The notes beneath the pieces were generated by a model. The model saw nothing but the letters and a program-made list of their open reading frames with translations. It was not told where the DNA came from and searched no databases. From Neptunicoccus cionae (GTDB taxonomy: Bacteria; Pseudomonadota; Alphaproteobacteria; Rhodobacterales; Rhodobacteraceae): 64,000 nucleotides of DNA. The stretch lies in the NCBI RefSeq assembly GCF_014643735.1, contig NZ_BMKA01000002.1, forward strand, positions 1,054,001-1,118,000. Reading direction: 5' to 3'. Of this stretch, positions 62,742 through 64,000 are shown one piece after another. The translations under genes and the position numbers were made by a program. The stretch's first letter is position 1, and every line of letters begins with the position of its first letter.

Positions 62742-64000
62742 TTACTCACCGGTAAACAAACCCCCGTATTCCTCGCGCAGCGCCTTTTTCTGCACCTTAC
62801 CCATCGTGTTACGCGGCAATTCCGGCAGCACGATCAGCCGTTGCGGCTGTTTGAACCGGGCCAGCGAAGTGCCGACACTGGCTTTGATTGCTTCGAGGTC
62901 CAGATCCTTCCCTGCCTGCGGTACCAAAACCGCCACAACTGTTTCGCCAAAGTCTGGATGGGGCACGCCGATCACAGCGCTTTCCAGTACGCCGGGCTCT
63001 TCATCCAGCAGCAACTCGATCTCTTTGGGGTAAATGTTGTACCCGCCGGAAATGATCAAGTCTTTGTTGCGCCCAACAATCTGAATGTACCCGTCCGCAT
63101 CGAACTGCCCCAGATCGCCCGTGATGAAAAACCCGTCCTCGCGCAGTTCCTCGGCGGTTTTTTCCGGCATCTGCCAGTAACCTTTGAACACGTTCGGTCC
63201 GCGCACTTCGATTTGGCCGATCTCGCCTTGGGGCAGGGTTTCGCCAGTGTCTGCATTGGTGATCTTCACCTCAACACCCGGCAGGGCAAAGCCAACAGTC
63301 CCTGCACGGCGTTCCCCGTCGTAGGGGTTCGACGTGTTCATATTTGTTTCGGTCATGCCATAGCGTTCCAGAATCCGGTGGCCGGTGCGCTCTTCAAAGG
63401 ACACATGGGTTTCCGCCAGCAAGGGCGCGGACCCTGACACAAACAGCCGCATATGTTGGGCGAGGTCTTTGGTAAACCGCGCATCATCCAACAGACGCGT
63501 GTAGAACGTGGGAACGCCCATCATAGTCGTTGCAGCTGGCAAGTTAGCCACAATCTGGTCGAGATCGAACTTGGGCATAAAGATCATCTGCCCGCCCGCG
63601 AACAGGGTGATATTGGTCGCCACAAACAGCCCGTGGGTGTGAAAGATCGGCAGCGCGTGCAGCAGCACATCCTGATCGGTGAAGCGCCATTCTTCGGCCA
63701 GCGTTTTCGCATTAGACAGTAGGTTCGCCTGCGTCAGCATCGCACCCTTGGAGCGACCTGTCGTGCCAGAAGTATAGAGGAAAGCTGCCAGATCGTCCGC
63801 CTCCCGCGCCACGGTTTCGAAAGCCACTGGATAATCCACAGCTTTGGTTGTGAAAGACCCGCTGCCATCCCCGTTCAGGGTTTCCAGTGTTGCACCGGCA
63901 CTTTTGGCGACGGGGGCCAGATCGGAGGCGTGGCCTTCATCGCATAACACGACGCGTGCGCCACTGTTTTCGACGAAATAGGCCACTTCATCGGCGGTAT
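62742..64000 (-). CDS. matB: Malonyl-CoA synthetase-like acyl-CoA synthetase (partial, runs off the right edge)
   Basis: At least 419 codons of an ANL-superfamily enzyme; the frame is open through base 64000, so the N-terminal part is missing (the GTG at 63986 is internal). The P-loop is FLYTSGTTGRSKGAML, with ERYGMTETNMN, FFITGDLGQFDADGYI and the acyl-adenylate lysine in PRNTMGKVQKKALRE. The group with HALPIFHTHGLF and YGMTETNMN is often assigned to malonyl-CoA synthetase MatB in Rhodobacterales. The substrate could be another short acid. Confidence 0.82.
   Translation of the reverse strand, partial: TADEVAYFVENSGARVVLCDEGHASDLAPVAKSAGATLETLNGDGSGSFTTKAVDYPVAFETVAREADDLAAFLYTSGTTGRSKGAMLTQANLLSNAKTLAEEWRFTDQDVLLHALPIFHTHGLFVATNITLFAGGQMIFMPKFDLDQIVANLPAATTMMGVPTFYTRLLDDARFTKDLAQHMRLFVSGSAPLLAETHVSFEERTGHRILERYGMTETNMNTSNPYDGERRAGTVGFALPGVEVKITNADTGETLPQGEIGQIEVRGPNVFKGYWQMPEKTAEELREDGFFITGDLGQFDADGYIQIVGRNKDLIISGGYNIYPKEIELLLDEEPGVLESAVIGVPHPDFGETVVAVLVPQAGKDLDLEAIKASVGTSLARFKQPQRLIVLPELPRNTMGKVQKKALREEYGGLFTGE

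Overview
The window reads as chromosomal DNA of a marine alphaproteobacterium of the Roseobacter group (Rhodobacterales). This rests on gene content and on the style of the proteins: paired small porins ending in phenylalanine, the leuS-lptE-holA order, a thioredoxin/LON/Trm112 string, a RibA carrying a decayed RibB domain, a fused PuuE-UraD, Tad-type pseudopilins, a BCCT transporter operon, and the GC-rich intergenic palindrome common in Rhodobacteraceae. No phage, insertion sequence, CRISPR array or plasmid gene was seen. Both ends cut genes: ftsK on the left and an acyl-CoA (malonyl-CoA type) synthetase on the right.

Layout. 1-10.97 kb holds housekeeping genes: ftsK, a DapC-like aminotransferase, an amidase, a UbiH-like hydroxylase, Trm112/LON/thioredoxin, exonuclease III, an OmpR-type response regulator, ribA, an L,D-transpeptidase and a YggS-type PLP protein. 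11-13.3 kb has two tandem porins. 13.5-24.7 kb has a DUF3576 lipoprotein, leuS-lptE-holA, a GST, a flavoprotein, a crotonase, an SDR, an MBL-fold hydrolase and a large MscS channel. 25.1-31.6 kb is a seven-gene, mostly translationally coupled glycan operon: two MurG/COG4671-like and two GT4-like glycosyltransferases, an RHG phosphatase, a NodB-like deacetylase and a small methyltransferase. 31.6-36.6 kb holds chrA and three nucleotide-sugar genes for uronic acids. 36.7-42.6 kb is a peptide-type ABC importer. 42.7-44.9 kb has HupE/UreJ, a DUF4198 protein and a GlsB-type membrane protein. 45-47.1 kb holds a PAS/HWE histidine kinase coupled to an RsbQ-type alpha/beta hydrolase. 47.4-55.2 kb is a LysR-controlled catabolic operon (ALDH, M19-like hydrolase, BCCT transporter, two proteins of unknown function, RidA). 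55.3-58.6 kb has tRNA-Arg(CCT) and three Tad-type genes. 58.8-64 kb has an orphan basic protein, ureide catabolism (PuuE-UraD, HIU hydrolase), a CHK-like phosphotransferase and the synthetase.

The best candidates for undescribed biology are: (a) the LysR/BCCT operon, whose M19-like enzyme lacks part of the usual two-zinc site and whose 558-residue and DUF3726 proteins have no assigned function; (b) the RsbQ-hydrolase/HWE-kinase pair, which resembles a small-molecule receptor wired to a two-component kinase; and (c) the seven-gene glycan operon, whose product is unknown. All function calls come from reading motifs by eye; no searches were run.
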